The notes under the pieces are model-generated. The model did no database searches. It saw nothing but the letters and a program-made list of their open reading frames with translations, and had not been told where the DNA came from. A stretch of DNA of 64,000 bases from Vitis vinifera (Eukaryota > Streptophyta > Magnoliopsida > Vitales > Vitaceae), in NCBI RefSeq assembly GCF_030704535.1, contig NC_081819.1, forward strand, positions 17,952,001 to 18,016,000. Direction: 5' to 3'. Position 1 is the first letter of the stretch. Each line of letters opens with the position of its first letter. Made by a program: the position numbers and the translations under genes. This document shows, piece by piece, positions 37,201 to 48,500 of the stretch.

Positions 37201-40200
37201 ATAATAAATGTACTTTTATAAAATTCATATTTTTTTATTGACGCATACGATATTATTATCAAATATGATAAAGTATATCATACATATATCAAATTTTTTA
37301 ACATAACAACTTTAAAATGTCTACTATACTTCCAATTACATTGTTATGATATTTTTCTTACATTTTCATGAGTTTTGATCAATTTTTGGTTAACCAAAAA
37401 ATTTTTCCAAAATATCTATTGATATATCTCCGATATATCCGTAAAATCAAAGTATCAATATATCCGTGATTACCGATATTTTCATCAAAGGTTGGTAGGG
37501 TGGTTTGTTTTCGCTTTTCCCTTGCTTCCCTTTTCTCCCTAGCTAGCCTTTTGGCCTTTTTTGTATACTTTGTGTGTACTTTGTTGCACCATTTTGTCAA
37601 CATTTTTTAATATATTCTATCATTTACCTATAAAAAAAAAATCCCTACTTTTTGTACCTTCACAAAATGATTTTTTTTTCCTGATAAACAACAAGAGCAT
37701 GTATTAAGAAGCACCAAAAAGAGGTGTATAAAGGCTATAAACACAAAACATCACAACACAAGCACCAAACAAATACAAGGTTAGCCTATAAAAACAAGCC
37801 AAGTTATCCACAAGGAAGAGCATCTGAGAAATCCAAATAGAGGGGTTCTTTATTTCTAATGGACCATGAGGCCACTCTAATAATAATTTAATTAAGAACT
37901 TCTTCATTCTTTGATCTACGAGCTCTTCCTCATTGGAAGTCCTTCAATTACATTATTTCCAAATATACCAAAATAAGCAAATTGTTTTTAAAAATAGTTT
38001 TCTACTCTTAAAAACATAAAATTGTTATCTAGATTCAAAAACACATTCAGTAATTTCTTGATAGGAAACATATTTTTGAGAACTTATTTTGAAACAAGCG
38101 GTCTTTTTTAGAACATATTTTAATTGTTTTCAATTGTTTTACTTTTTTTTTTAATAAATTGTTTTCACTTGTTTTCGTTTGTTTTCTAGTGGACTGTTTT
38201 AAAATATGATTGTACAAATATGGAAAATTATTGAAAATAAAATACCATGAATAAAAGTTATTTTTAAGAATATTTGGAAATACAAAAAACAGGTTGAGAA
38301 CATTCAAAGTTCCCAAACAAATTTCTGATCTAGAACACATCAAAGAACTGTTTTTGAAAACATTCCCAATCAGGCCACAGTATCTTCTATCATTCTCTAA
38401 TATAACTAAGAACAAGTAACGACCAGCTTCCTTTTGATGCATTTCAATCTTGAACCATCTGTCATAGTCCTTCATTTCTCCCTTAATCAGTTTTTCCCCC
38501 TCCACTTACACTAGAGATCAAGGGTCTCCCAAAGCCATCCTAATACCCCTCTTTTCATCTTCATCCATCTCTGATAGCCTTCACCTCTTTCCACCATCAG
38601 CACCCCTACTTGCCCCTTTACCCATATGGAGCGAAGCTCAAAGGACTTAGAATCAGTAATGATCACCATCATGCTCTCCATACTCTCTCTAATGCAAATT
38701 TAAGATCCTAAACTGTCTTATCCAGAAATGTGGTATATTTTGTTTGTTTCCCTTTCAACAACCTGATCTTTCACCTGCTATGTTTCTTTTATTGCTCTCA
38801 AGAGCTTTCATTTTCTATCAAAATCAAAACAAAAAATAAAGGAAAAAACTCCTTAGAGACCTAAAGGGTCCCATTTTTGCCAATGCACAACCATCATATT
38901 ACCATCAATGTATTGAAGATGATCCACAAAAACCTACCCATCAAAAGCTTATAGATTCAATACCTTTCATAATATATCATGTATTTACATGCCCTATATA
39001 ATAGGCATTTTTATTGCTAAAAGCAATCATATTAAAAGCGCCTACCAAAGGGTGCGCAAAAGTATACACGGTGTATACAAGGCGCCTAAGGCCAAAAAAG
39101 AAGAAGGATACACAAAAAAACAACTCCTTACAACTCAATCAAACAATAAAAGAGGTTGATTACAATAGTAGATTTGCAAGACTTTAAGATAAGATTCAAC
39201 AAACCAAGACTTCTCCATGTCTGTGAACATATCTAAAGGATTCATTTTTCCACCTTAATAGCTTCTCTACAACATGAAGATTAAAACAAATCAATGAACA
39301 TTTTCCACATATGACATCTAAAAACAGCAATAAACCTAACATAACCAAGATCAGCCAAAAGTCCTCATTTCTAACTAACAAACTACCTATCATTCCAGTA
39401 AACCAACAGGCATCAGCCTCCCTTAAAATTCCTCAAAGACAAAAAAATCTTTTCCATACAAAACCTTGTTGCAAGTTTCTTTGTGAAAATTCTACTTCTA
39501 TCAGCCCAAATGCAGAATTACCAGCACCTCCTGAAAAATAGAATACCATCTTATTTTCTTTGGGTGGAGTGTAGAACATCAATTTAAGGAAGGGAACTAT
39601 CTACTTAATTTCTGCCAAAAAAATGCACTCTTCCAAATAGCATAGGCTAAAAGGCAATTATCGAAGATTTCAGGAGGTTGTAACCTGGCTCACTTGACTT
39701 CTAGCACAAAGTGCAAAGGGAAAGGCACTTCTAGCACAAAATTCAGAGGGAAAGGCATTAGTAAATTCTCATTTCTCTAGAGCATTTCATTAAAAGTCAC
39801 CTTCCTATGGAAACTCTGATTAAACCAAATGTTATCCCTGTATATGAACCTTGGATTTCATAAACAAATTCAAGGAAAAAGAAAGTTCATGCCAGGAACT
39901 TTGATTACAAAATAGCAAGTTTCCCAAAGAATCAGAACAACACATAGAAAGAGAAATTCAAGACTGCACACAGAAGCTTCAAACTTTGTAGCATAACGAT
40001 TTAGCTAAGTGCAAAGACAAATATTAACTAATCTCTAGGTTAAAGATCTAACTGAGAAGTCAAAGACAAATGTTAACTATTCTTAGTTGACCAAAAGGCA
40101 GCTCTGTTCATGCAGCCTCTCATTCACAGTGAGATAATTCAATAATCATAAAGTTGGATTCATTAGTGCATATCTACTCTAAAGAGAAACAAGCTAACTG

Positions 40201-40586
40201 CTAAATGGAGCCATAATGCACCAAGGATATTTCTAGATCAAAACAGCACACTGTTATCTGTCACCATTGCATCTAACTCCACCTAGCAACTTTGGCTACT
40301 TTTTACATGAACTAGGTCAATAAATTTATCCTTACATTTCACTACCTGCCCACCATTTGCCTTTACCTCCTCAGAGCCAAATTGTTGATTGCTCTCAGCA
40401 ACTTTTTGCTCCCCTTGAACCCAATCTCCCCACTCCCATGATAACGTGCTAACCAAAAGAAATAACTTCAGAACAAACTGATATATGCCCAAGAACCCAG
40501 AAATGAGAGTATGCTAGTACATTGACAAACGACAGGATTATCTTTTTCTTTCTTTCTTTCTTTCTTTTTTTTTTTTTTTTGATAAG

Positions 40587-40619
<33 letters not shown>

Positions 40620-42366
40620 AACAAACAAAAAGGATTTACAGAAAGAGATACAACAAAAGCACACCAAAGTACATAGGAAGTATGCAAAGGATACTAATCA
40701 AATAAGGTTGACAAACAACAGGTCAAATCTTCAAATCTTAAGATTCCCATTTAATTCCTAAAATGGCTGATGTTAAATAACGCAAACAAAACATTGAGGA
40801 CTTTTGATTATGCCAAGATTTTCCCATATGTAATCTCTACATTTATTTCATCCAGAGGAGGAATTAGATCAACAATAATACATATATAATTACATACTTG
40901 TAAAAAATATTGATGTGCAGGCTATAAGTTGAGCGAGAATACATATACAATTATGTACTCCTAGAAAAAAGTATTGAAGCATAGGCTGCTGCTTCTCAAT
41001 GGTTTAAAGGACCACACTCATCACAAATTTAACAATAAACTATTGAGAATTGTCAAACAGAGGAAATTCACGTACAACTAGAGAATTGAAGGCTAAATAA
41101 AAACCCTAAAATGCAATCTATAAGCATAAAGGACAAAAGCCACGGAAATTTTCAAAGGATAGAGCCATAGTTAAGATTAACAAACCTTTCACTGGTCCTA
41201 AAGATAGCACCAGCATTCTCCAACAAAATCTTTAATAACTCCAAAGCCACTATCTTCCCTCGCATCAATTGAGGATCTGCCAAGGCCTCCTTGGGAGGCG
41301 TCTTCATGGAAAGCTTACATAGCGCCCTAAACACCAAAAAAGCATCCCTCCGCAACTTATTTCCAATCTGAACTTCCAATTCATCATCTCTCTCCCCCTG
41401 AATGTCTGCCAACTCACCTTTCCTCCCTTCCAATGCTGTCTTATACATACTGATCTCCCAATACTTAGCATCCAACATATCCTTATCTGTTGAATCCAAC
41501 AAATCAGCGGGATTCGTCGTCTCCACTGTCGTAGTCTCGAACGCCCCATCATGGGCGCCCATTGCCCCCTTCCCTGGTGTCGCTGGATTCAAAACCACGT
41601 CAATGTCCTGCATAATCTTGGTGATAAATCCCTGTACAAACTGAGTCATGGAGCTGTCCGCATCCGATTTTTCTATCGGTTCCATCAGCTCCGCCACTAC
41701 GATTGGTTGAATCGGAACAGTGGACGAGTCCGCCTCCATTCTCCTGAACACAATCACCAGCATTTGAATCAACGATGCCTTGGCCGTAGTTTGATTGACA
41801 ACGTTCTTGCTCCCCAAGTAAATATCATAACAAGTCCTCACAATCTGCAACAAGCAATCTCCATGAATTCTCAGCGACATGGACGTAACCGCCGATAACA
41901 GAGTCTTCAACACCGAAAGCTCAACTCCATCGTCGCCCAAATCGTGACATTTACACACTGATTCAATCAATTTCGCAAGGAGATTTGATTCGGGGCCGCC
42001 GGAAGGGTCGGCCTCGCCACGTACGTAGCCGTGCACGATCAACTTCTGAAAGCAGTCGAGGGCCGGATCGGCGATCTTGAGGACACCAGAGGAGGCAGCG
42101 GCAATGAGCGGATTGAGAATGGATTCGGACTCGGCGAGTGAGTAATGAAACGGGCCGCTATGAAGCGGTCCGGGAACGGAGGCTTCGGCATCATCGGAGT
42201 CACCGTCGGCGGTGAGGGACTTCTCAGGAGAAGTGATTCGTTCGAGAACGAATTTACACTCATTGACGAGCTTCGAGTGCTTGCGCCAGGAGCCGTTCTT
42301 GATGATCTTCTCTAGGGCTGGAGAAATGACTTGTCCTAAGCGGGAATCGGCTTCCGAAGAAGCCAT
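25208..42366 (-). CDS. BIG2: Large ARF guanine-nucleotide exchange factor, BIG2/BIG3 type, 11 exons, complete
   Basis: Sec7-domain ARF-GEF that activates ARF GTPases at the trans-Golgi for post-Golgi and vacuolar traffic (family knowledge). Exons in transcript order: 42366-41186, 33810-33493, 33289-32944, 32848-32426, 32324-32032, 31594-31321, 29238-28733, 28600-28279, 28133-27752, 27546-26864, 25819-25208. They sum to 5340 bases and 1779 residues with every phase closing; Arabidopsis BIG proteins are of similar length. N-terminal DCB region in exon 1 ([19 protein letters not shown]). The HUS box NYDCD is at 487-491. The Sec7 domain spans ~605-800 with [12 protein letters not shown] (catalytic glutamate finger E705). 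Y739, S740, D747 and M757 are the residues linked to brefeldin A sensitivity. HDS domains follow, ending [15 protein letters not shown]. Intron 1 is 7375 bases and full of transposon debris. It cannot be split into BIG2 versus BIG3 from sequence alone. Confidence 0.95.
26279..26792. mobile_element. hAT-like MITE in BIG intron 10, 514 bp
   Basis: The ends TAGGGGTGG and CCACCCCTA are perfect 9-base inverted repeats, extended by further subterminal similarity (CATGTTGGTG on one side and its complement on the other). The 8-base flanks AACATGCC (26271-26278) and AACATGTC (26793-26800) differ at one base, typical of a hAT target duplication. The interior repeats AACCCATTTAA and GGTTGATCC-type motifs and has no coding potential. 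Confidence 0.8.
30190..30360. repeat. Degenerate minisatellite, unit about AGCAGTATGTTWAGTAGT
   Basis: The phrase CAGTATGTTTAGT or CAGTATGTTAAGT recurs near 30196, 30217, 30259 and 30315, with decayed variants (AAGTATGGTCAGTGGT, CACTGTATGTTTAGTAGT) between and after. Unit length is irregular. It is intronic and non-coding. Confidence 0.6.
30811..31037. mobile_element. TRIM/copia-like relic with primer-binding site
   Basis: The 12 bases TGGTATCAGAGC at 30875-30886 exactly match the complement of the 3' end of initiator tRNA-Met, the copia/TRIM primer-binding site, and are preceded by an LTR-like end ...GCTCAACA. A second copy of the preceding segment lies downstream: AATATACATT...ATTACCTAATAGCTTAGG at about 30811 versus AATATACATT...ATTACCTAAAAGCTTAAG at about 30980, roughly 44 of 56 bases alike. 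A TGTTAG, the usual LTR start, sits at 30955. The short span between the repeats suggests a terminal-repeat retrotransposon in miniature, old and eroded. Confidence 0.55.
34150..34290 (-). mobile_element. LINE 3' tail (minus orientation)
   Basis: Read on the minus strand it is ...GTATACAACCTATGTACTTC... followed by ...AATACACTCTCTTATTTAT and an A-tract. This resembles the 3' end of plant L1-type LINEs in this window (compare 37560-37640, plus strand). Only the tail is evident; 5' truncation is usual for LINEs. Confidence 0.5.
35270..36519 (+). pseudogene. L1-type LINE remnant, ORF fragments before the endonuclease
   Basis: Broken open frames on the plus strand (about 35511-35708, 35711-35917, 35927-36361) read as one degraded retroelement protein interrupted by stops and shifts. 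Its end, [23 protein letters not shown], recalls the linker before the endonuclease of grape and other plant L1 LINEs (from memory). No endonuclease or reverse transcriptase follows. After the inserted element at 36520-37490 the LINE resumes only as a 3' tail. Confidence 0.55.
36520..37490. mobile_element. hAT-like element, 971 bp, nested in the LINE remnant
   Basis: An exact 8-base direct repeat GTTGGTAG flanks it (36512-36519 and 37491-37498). The ends CATGGATGAAAATTTCGG and CCGATATTTTCATCAAAG are imperfect inverted repeats. Subterminal repeats of AAAATCGGC / CCGATATAT type are also present. There is no transposase frame. A tRNA-like segment lies inside at 36771-36845. Confidence 0.75.
36771..36845 (-). 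repeat. tRNA-like / SINE-like segment
   Basis: On the minus strand, TAGTCCAATGGTGAGTGGG resembles a polymerase III A box region, and GGGTTTGAGTC about 55 bases later resembles a B box (GGTTCGANTCC). It lacks a full cloverleaf, so it is not a tRNA gene; a tRNA-derived SINE head is possible. Confidence 0.35.
37499..37645 (+). mobile_element. LINE 3' tail, plus orientation, with poly(A)
   Basis: TTTTGTATACTTTGTGTGTA...AATATATTCTATCATTTACC followed by TATAAAAAAAAAA is the typical 3' end of plant L1 LINEs. With 35270-36519 it forms one internally deleted LINE split by the hAT-like insertion. Confidence 0.6.
39006..39115 (-). mobile_element. LINE 3' tail (minus orientation)
   Basis: On the minus strand: GGCGCCTTGTATACACCGTG, then GCGCCTTTAATATGATTG and a short A-rich end. 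It matches the tail style of other LINE ends in this intron. Heavily truncated. Confidence 0.5.
40549..40690 (-). mobile_element. LINE 3' tail (minus orientation) with long T/A tail and (TA)n
   Basis: On the plus strand a (TTTC)n/T20 tract precedes GATAAGCACG, a (TA)n tract (40593-40619) and AAGTACATAGGAAGTATGC. Reversed, this is a LINE tail ending CTTATC plus poly(A). The (TA)n tract expanded inside it. Confidence 0.5.
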
Positions 42367-42830
42367 TCCCGAGATTAACTGGCTAGGGTTTCAGATCCGA
42401 AATCGAAATTAATGAGAATTTGATTTCCTGAGCTCACCTGCCTCGTCAATGCCGTATCTAACCAGCGAAACGACGTCGTTGCAGTGTTCCCAACCCGCGG
42501 AGCTGTAGTGGAGAAACTCAGAGAACAGAGTGGAGACGACAAAATGGGCTGTAGATTTAGATCTTGTAAAAGTCCAAGTTTACTCTGTATAGTGAAATGA
42601 CCAAAAGGCCCTCATCTATTGGCGCAATGGCAAAGTCTAGAGTTATGTTGATTTCAGGGCTGTTCCATGCTGCCTACTGACAGTGACAGTGACTTTAAAG
42701 GTAGATGGCAGAATAGTAAGAAATTGTAAATGATAGTGCTATTTCAGGTATTTAGAGTTCCATTTTTTAATAATGCCCCACAGCTATTAAACGACGTCGT
42801 TTATATGCCGACGACGTCGTCTCTGCTTTC
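42367..42830 (-). promoter_or_regulatory. BIG 5' leader/promoter with repeated ACGACGTCGT palindromes
   Basis: Upstream of the BIG ATG there are three palindromes with the core ACGACGTCGT: 42470-42479, 42791-42800 and 42811-42820. The first two sit in AAACGACGTCGTT. The ACGT core is the target of bZIP factors (known); AAACGACGYCGTTT also occurs upstream of the LBD19-type gene at 60803-60816. Function is inferred only. Confidence 0.5.
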
Positions 42831-45562
42831 GGTTACGTCCCCGGTTCATCGATGACGGTTATCTGCAGCAATAGCATCATTAGGTGTCCCCCAATGAATT
42901 TGTTTGAAAATATGTTGTTTTAAATTTTTAATCAAACTGTTTTAGCAGTCGATGTGATAGAAGGAAGAAAAGGTCTAAAATTGTGGTGGTATGATAAGCC
43001 AATGCTTACTTCCAAATGACAAGTGGGAATATATTCATATTTATTAATAATATCAATAATTAAATCGTTTTTTTATAAATTTGTTAGAGTGTTTTTAAAA
43101 TCTTATTATTCAATTATGTGATATTTTAACTATTTTATAATTAAAATTATTAATTTAAATATAATTATATTGTAAATAATCATTTCATTAAATGTAAAAA
43201 AAAATGATAAAGGATAAATGTATCAACAATCCATCTAGGTACATTCATTATCTTCAAACTCCCATCAAATGGGTGGTTTTATTAACTTCAAACTTTCAAT
43301 AATTACTGTTAGATTCCGAAGTTCTAATGGATTTTTACCAAACACCTTAAGTAATCCATACATATATAAGATAAATAGTATCAACCTTAGTGGTGAACAT
43401 ATGATTTAAAGTTTGGGGAGCAATTGGTAAGTACGTGTTATTTTTGCTATACTTATTTTGTTCACTATGATTATACATGTTAATTAGGTTATCTGACAAT
43501 TCATTGACAATGGATGGCAATCGGAACAACAAGGGGGTAGTGGGTAGGGGCAAGTCGAGAAGAGGGTTGGGAAAGGGATTTTTAGAAGCTTTGTAGAAGA
43601 AGTTTTTAGGAGATTTTTTTTTTGTTTTTAAAAAAAAAACCTACTTGACATCACCTTATTTTCTTTTAGAATAAAGAAAGGGATCGACAATTAGAAAGAG
43701 ATGAAGTGACAAGATTTTTCACTTTTGTATGTATAGGTTACTGATAGTCCTAGTAATTGAAAATGGAATATACGAGAAAAAATAATAATATACATGAGAC
43801 TTTGGGGGGCCCAGATGTATATATTTTTTAATGTTACCTATAAAAAAAATACATGAGTTGAGGGGGCCATGGCCCCCTTTGTCCCCCTCTACTTAACCTT
43901 ATGAAGCAAGGTAAGTTCACAATAGAAACTATGATTGACTTGAAGGTGCATTGCAAATTAAGAATATAGTAAACTTGAAAGAACTTTGAATGGGAAAAAT
44001 GAGTATGTAAGTAATTGAAATTTTTGTCTCTCGATCATAAATGTTCTTAAAAACCGCAATAAGTCAATATATAGGCAAACGACAAATAAATATAAGAATT
44101 GGCAATTTGGATTTAACCGACAGAGCAAATAGCTTGATTGATTCATTAGTTGTTGTACATCAAATGCATATGTAGGTGATCAATGGGAATCTATATGTCA
44201 ATTGATTAAAAAAATGTTATTTGAAGTCTAAAGTACACAAAATGCACCTCGACAGATGAAATATAGTTGGTTCAATCAACTACATTGTAATTACTAAAAA
44301 CCAATCTAGATCAAGGTTGAGAATCTTCAAGAAAAACGTCATTAACGTCATATAAATTATTTAAAACATACATTGAAATAATTAAAGTTAGTTGGATAAA
44401 AAATAAGAAATTGTCCAAATTTATAAAGACGTGATCAAATTAAGGTTAAGAAATGATGATTTTCGTAAAAGTTTAAGTGCATAAAAAAATTTAATGACTA
44501 AGTGTACCAACAAAGACAAGCTAGTCTTTATAAGAACGTGTTTAGTAGTGATTTTATAAAGTATTTTTAATATTTGAAAATTTTTATTTTTCAAATATTA
44601 TAAATATTATAAACACTTTACAAAATTATTGTTAAATACACTCTAATTTCTCTAATACTTGAAAAAAAAATTTTAAAGTATTAAAAATGGACACTTTATA
44701 GAATCATTGTTAAACATACTCTAAGAATATGTTTGACAGTAATTTTAGAAAATGTTTCTACATTTTTTTTGGATTTGAATGATAAAAAATTTTAAGTATT
44801 AGAAATATAAAAATACTTTATAAAATTACTATTAAACAGACTCTCAATATTTATATATATTTATTTTTATTTTTTTCTTATAAAATAGTTTTATTTTTAA
44901 AAAGCTAAAAAAATCACAAATTTCAAATATTTTAATTTTATTATACCTTAAACAATTATTATTTAATAAGCATCTTTTTTATTTTTCCATAATTTTTCTA
45001 ATTTTTTGAGAAATTTTATATCCAAATTTATTTCTAACATATCCGTAAAATCCGACTATCTGTACCCCGAACGTGCGTGCAGTAGAGTGAAGAAGAATCC
45101 ACCAATCAAAACCCTAGTTATCCTTTTTGTTTGCTCATCTGTCTGATAAAATTTTCATCTGGGTAGATGAGAATCAATTTTCCCAGATACTTTACATCAG
45201 AAAAACCTAGAAAATCTATCTTTCTACTTGTCTGACTGTCCGAAAAACCCAGAAGAAAAATCTAATTTATCAGCATTTTTTGACATAGTTTTCTATTTCA
45301 GCAACTGTCATCTGCTTGCCCTTTTGATATAGAACCCATTTCCCCATGTATTAATATTGATTAGATTCCAAACGACTAAATTAGTTACAGATTCATGATA
45401 CCCCCCTCAGTGAGTCTTTTACCCTCTTTCATGTTCTGAATTTGATGTTACCCTTGTTCAGATTTGCAATTTTAGTGGTCGCCCCATTGTTAGTTTCTCT
45501 GAAAACGTCAATTTGTTAACCTAAATTTGCTTCTGTATGTGTTTGGATTTTTTGCTTTCTTC
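42831..45562. other. Intergenic region between divergent BIG and PPR genes
   Basis: AT-rich with no gene recognised. It contains a GC-rich palindrome GGGGGCCATGGCCCCC at about 43863-43878 and a cluster of fold-back MITEs at 44537-44850. The last ~450 bases are probably promoter and 5' UTR of the PPR gene (CAAAACCCTAG near 45110). Confidence 0.6.
44537..44850. mobile_element. Cluster of small fold-back MITEs
   Basis: GTGTTTAGTAGTGATTTTAT at about 44539 pairs with ATTATTGTTAAATACACTC near 44627 in inverted orientation. A related end (ATCATTGTTAAACATACTC) lies near 44684, and another pair GTTTGACAGTAATTTTAGAA (44732) with AATTACTATTAAACAGACTC (44824). At least two, probably three, copies of one family sit side by side or nested. 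Confidence 0.6.
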
Positions 45563-48500
45563 ATGGGTTCTTTTGCTTGTATTATGCTGTCTAATTCATA
45601 CCCAAAGTGTTCATTCGGTGATGAAATTACAAACACCCTAAACTGCCATTTCCCAGAAAAGTTTTTCTTTCAGACACCAGTTAATGTTGGCCATTCCAGG
45701 TTAAATTTTGGACCAGTATTGGTTGGAAGCAATGTAGAAGAGAAGGGAACAGTAGAGATGGGAGAAGGGGAGAAGAAGAGGTATAAGTGGATTGAGATAG
45801 GCCCTAATATTACAGAAGCCCAAAAAATGACCATATCTCAAATCTCGCTGAAGATGACCAAGAGATGTAAGGCCCTAGTGAAACAGATTATATGCTTCTC
45901 CCCTGAAGAGAGAAGTTTATCTGATTTGTTGGCTGCATGGGTGAAGATCATGAAGCCAAGGAGAGCTGACTGGCTCTCAGTTCTTAAAGAACTGGGGAGG
46001 TTGGATCATCCATTGCTCCTTGAGGTGAATTGTTTCCTTGTTAGTTGCAAATTCCTATTGAATGAATATAGCTTAGTTAGTTTTTAGTTGAGCTTTTCTC
46101 TTTCTAAATGGTAATTGAAGTTTTTAACATTATATTCTCGCCTGTATATTGTGTTTGGCTTTCCATTTGAACATTATGATTGCTGTTTGGTGAACTTCCA
46201 TCGCTGCACCAAAACCACGATACCGTTGTGCACTGTATGTGGTACAAGTTTTATCCTATGTTAGTTGGATTCTCTTTTCAGAGTTTGAGTTGCTTGTATC
46301 CATTACTTGAATTCATCTCTATTTTACATGAAATTTGATTAAGGAATACGTATTGTCCTTTTCTTGTTAAGAAACCTATTATCCAGTTCATCATTTATCC
46401 ATATGGTTCTTTCATGTATATACACATACCTAAACTTATAAATTATATTTAGAAAATTAACAAATTTCCACACGCACCATTGAACTATCCTTTTGTTGAC
46501 TTAGAGAGCTGTTGTTTCCAAAACCCTGTTCTTCATGGTGGAGTACCAATCCAGTGTCTGTTGAATAAATTACGACTTTTTTTTCATTGTTTATGGAAAC
46601 AATTACCCATTTCCCCAATATCTTTTGGCGATGTTCAATTTTGTGATGGGACACAATTGAGCATTCCTGTCCATCATGTTTTTATCCATACCTTTTTCTT
46701 GTCTGCATGTTTCCTAATCTCATATCTATAAAAATGGCAGCACCTATTATTTCTTTCTGCTTCTGCCCCGCTATTAATAATTGCAATTGATTATTTCAAT
46801 CATTATTGGATGGATCAGGTTATCTGAGAGGTCCTGTTCATTAAGAGTATATTGTTAGACTAAATAATTCCCTAAGGTTTTGATTGTTTTTGGACGAGAA
46901 CACTTTCATGAACAAACGCATCTCATAATTATATTGTCAAATTCAGTCATTTGGTTTCTTGCCTAGCAGTAACTGGTACAATAAGTTTGTATTTCATAAT
47001 TCCTGATATGCTGGACTTATTTTGTGGATCGCTTCTTCTTTGTTTCAGGCTTCAAGATCTTGTAATTCAGTCTAGGTGGTCCAAACAATGTACATGCCCT
47101 TTAGTACTTTAGGAGAGTCATATGATGGAATCCAGCTTCGATTCCTTGTTAGGGTGTTTGAAATGCTGTCGAAGGACAGACAAGCTTCTCTATCAGCTAT
47201 GGGTAGTTCTATACCTTTTGGTGGTTCCTCATTGCCACTTTCATTCATCTACCATGTCTAATTCCATCTCTGGGCCCTCATGATTCTAAGCATCATTTAG
47301 TCTATGATATTCCCCCAGTTTTGTTCTCTTTCCTCACCTTCCTTCAATTCTCACATTCTTCTACCAGTAGGCTTTCTGTCAGGTTTTATATGTTTGCCAC
47401 TGAATCAACATGACTTCTTACTACACCAAGGGCAGCAACTGACTTTTTTAAACCCACAGAATAAATTAAAATAAAAACCGGAGTTTTTCCCCTCCCAAAG
47501 GGCCTCTCGAATCTGACATGGCTGTTTAAGAACATGGGTTTTATCTGAAGGGCCACTGGAACATATAATTTTAATTGCAACACTCTACAATTATAAATGA
47601 CTTGATTACCCATCCTCCGCCCTGTATGAGTTGACAGTTCAAAAACCATGTCTTCAATTAACACTAGAAATGTACATGCCAACTTTACATTCGAATTCAT
47701 TACCTTTTATGCTTCACCTATCTGCTCACCTTTCCATGCAATTTCTTTCTGCCTTCAAACTAACAACCAATTTTTACTCCTGGATTAAAAGAAATATTCA
47801 AGTTCTTTTGGAAGTTTACCAGTTGGGAGGCTGGTTCCTCTTTATTCTGTGGCTAAGGTCTTTGACAATAGCTTGTTTGCCTTATTCTTCATTCATCCAT
47901 AGAATGCAGATATCCCTACTCATTAGGGGCTTAATGTGGTTAAGCGAACTGCCATTGTAGAGAGTTTGACATCTCACAGTTTGGAAGCTTGTTCCACCTG
48001 GGGTGTCCCTGTTAAGTAATTAAAAAACATCAAACTGCTCATTCTTGTCTTTGGAATGGGAAGGAGAGTATTTGGAATTGTGAATTCACTGAAATCCTTG
48101 TTAAATCTTTATTCTAAAGGAGAAGATTGATAAGCCTGTAACAGCCATGGTTTTTTTCCATGCTCATCTTCTGTAATATTCGGCCTCCTATTATTCCTAA
48201 GACATCTGGACTTCTTTGGATTTAATCATACTGAGGTGTCTTGTCTGGTGGTAAATACGATGTGCAATTGCAAACAAGGACTTAGGCAGAATTGGTCTAT
48301 ATGGATCATTTGAGCAATGTGCTTATTTTTACTCATTTCTTCACTAGCATTTTTATTTTAAAAATTTTTGTTAGTTGACTATTTTTCTGTTTCACATGAA
48401 TAAGGTCTCACAGTGCCATTGAGCTGCATTAGCTTCTGCTTATATGTGAATTGATGTTTTATCCTTCTTTTATTTCAAGTTTCTGAAAATTTCCAAGAAC

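Larger units (their letters stand above)
33811..41185. other. BIG intron 1, 7.4 kb, composed largely of retroelement debris
   Basis: Donor GTTTGT after ...GAAAG at 41186 and acceptor ACACAG before 33810; the join gives [13 protein letters not shown], as expected for BIG. The intron holds a plus-strand LINE remnant (35270-37645) interrupted by a hAT-like element, and several minus-orientation LINE 3' tails ending in homopolymer (34150-34290, 34703-34810, 35190-35230, 37666-37780, 39006-39115, 40549-40690). Confidence 0.85.

Noticed and set aside
45527-45562. Upstream extension of the PPR frame from TTG
   Set aside because: There is no ATG; plant translation would start at 45563.
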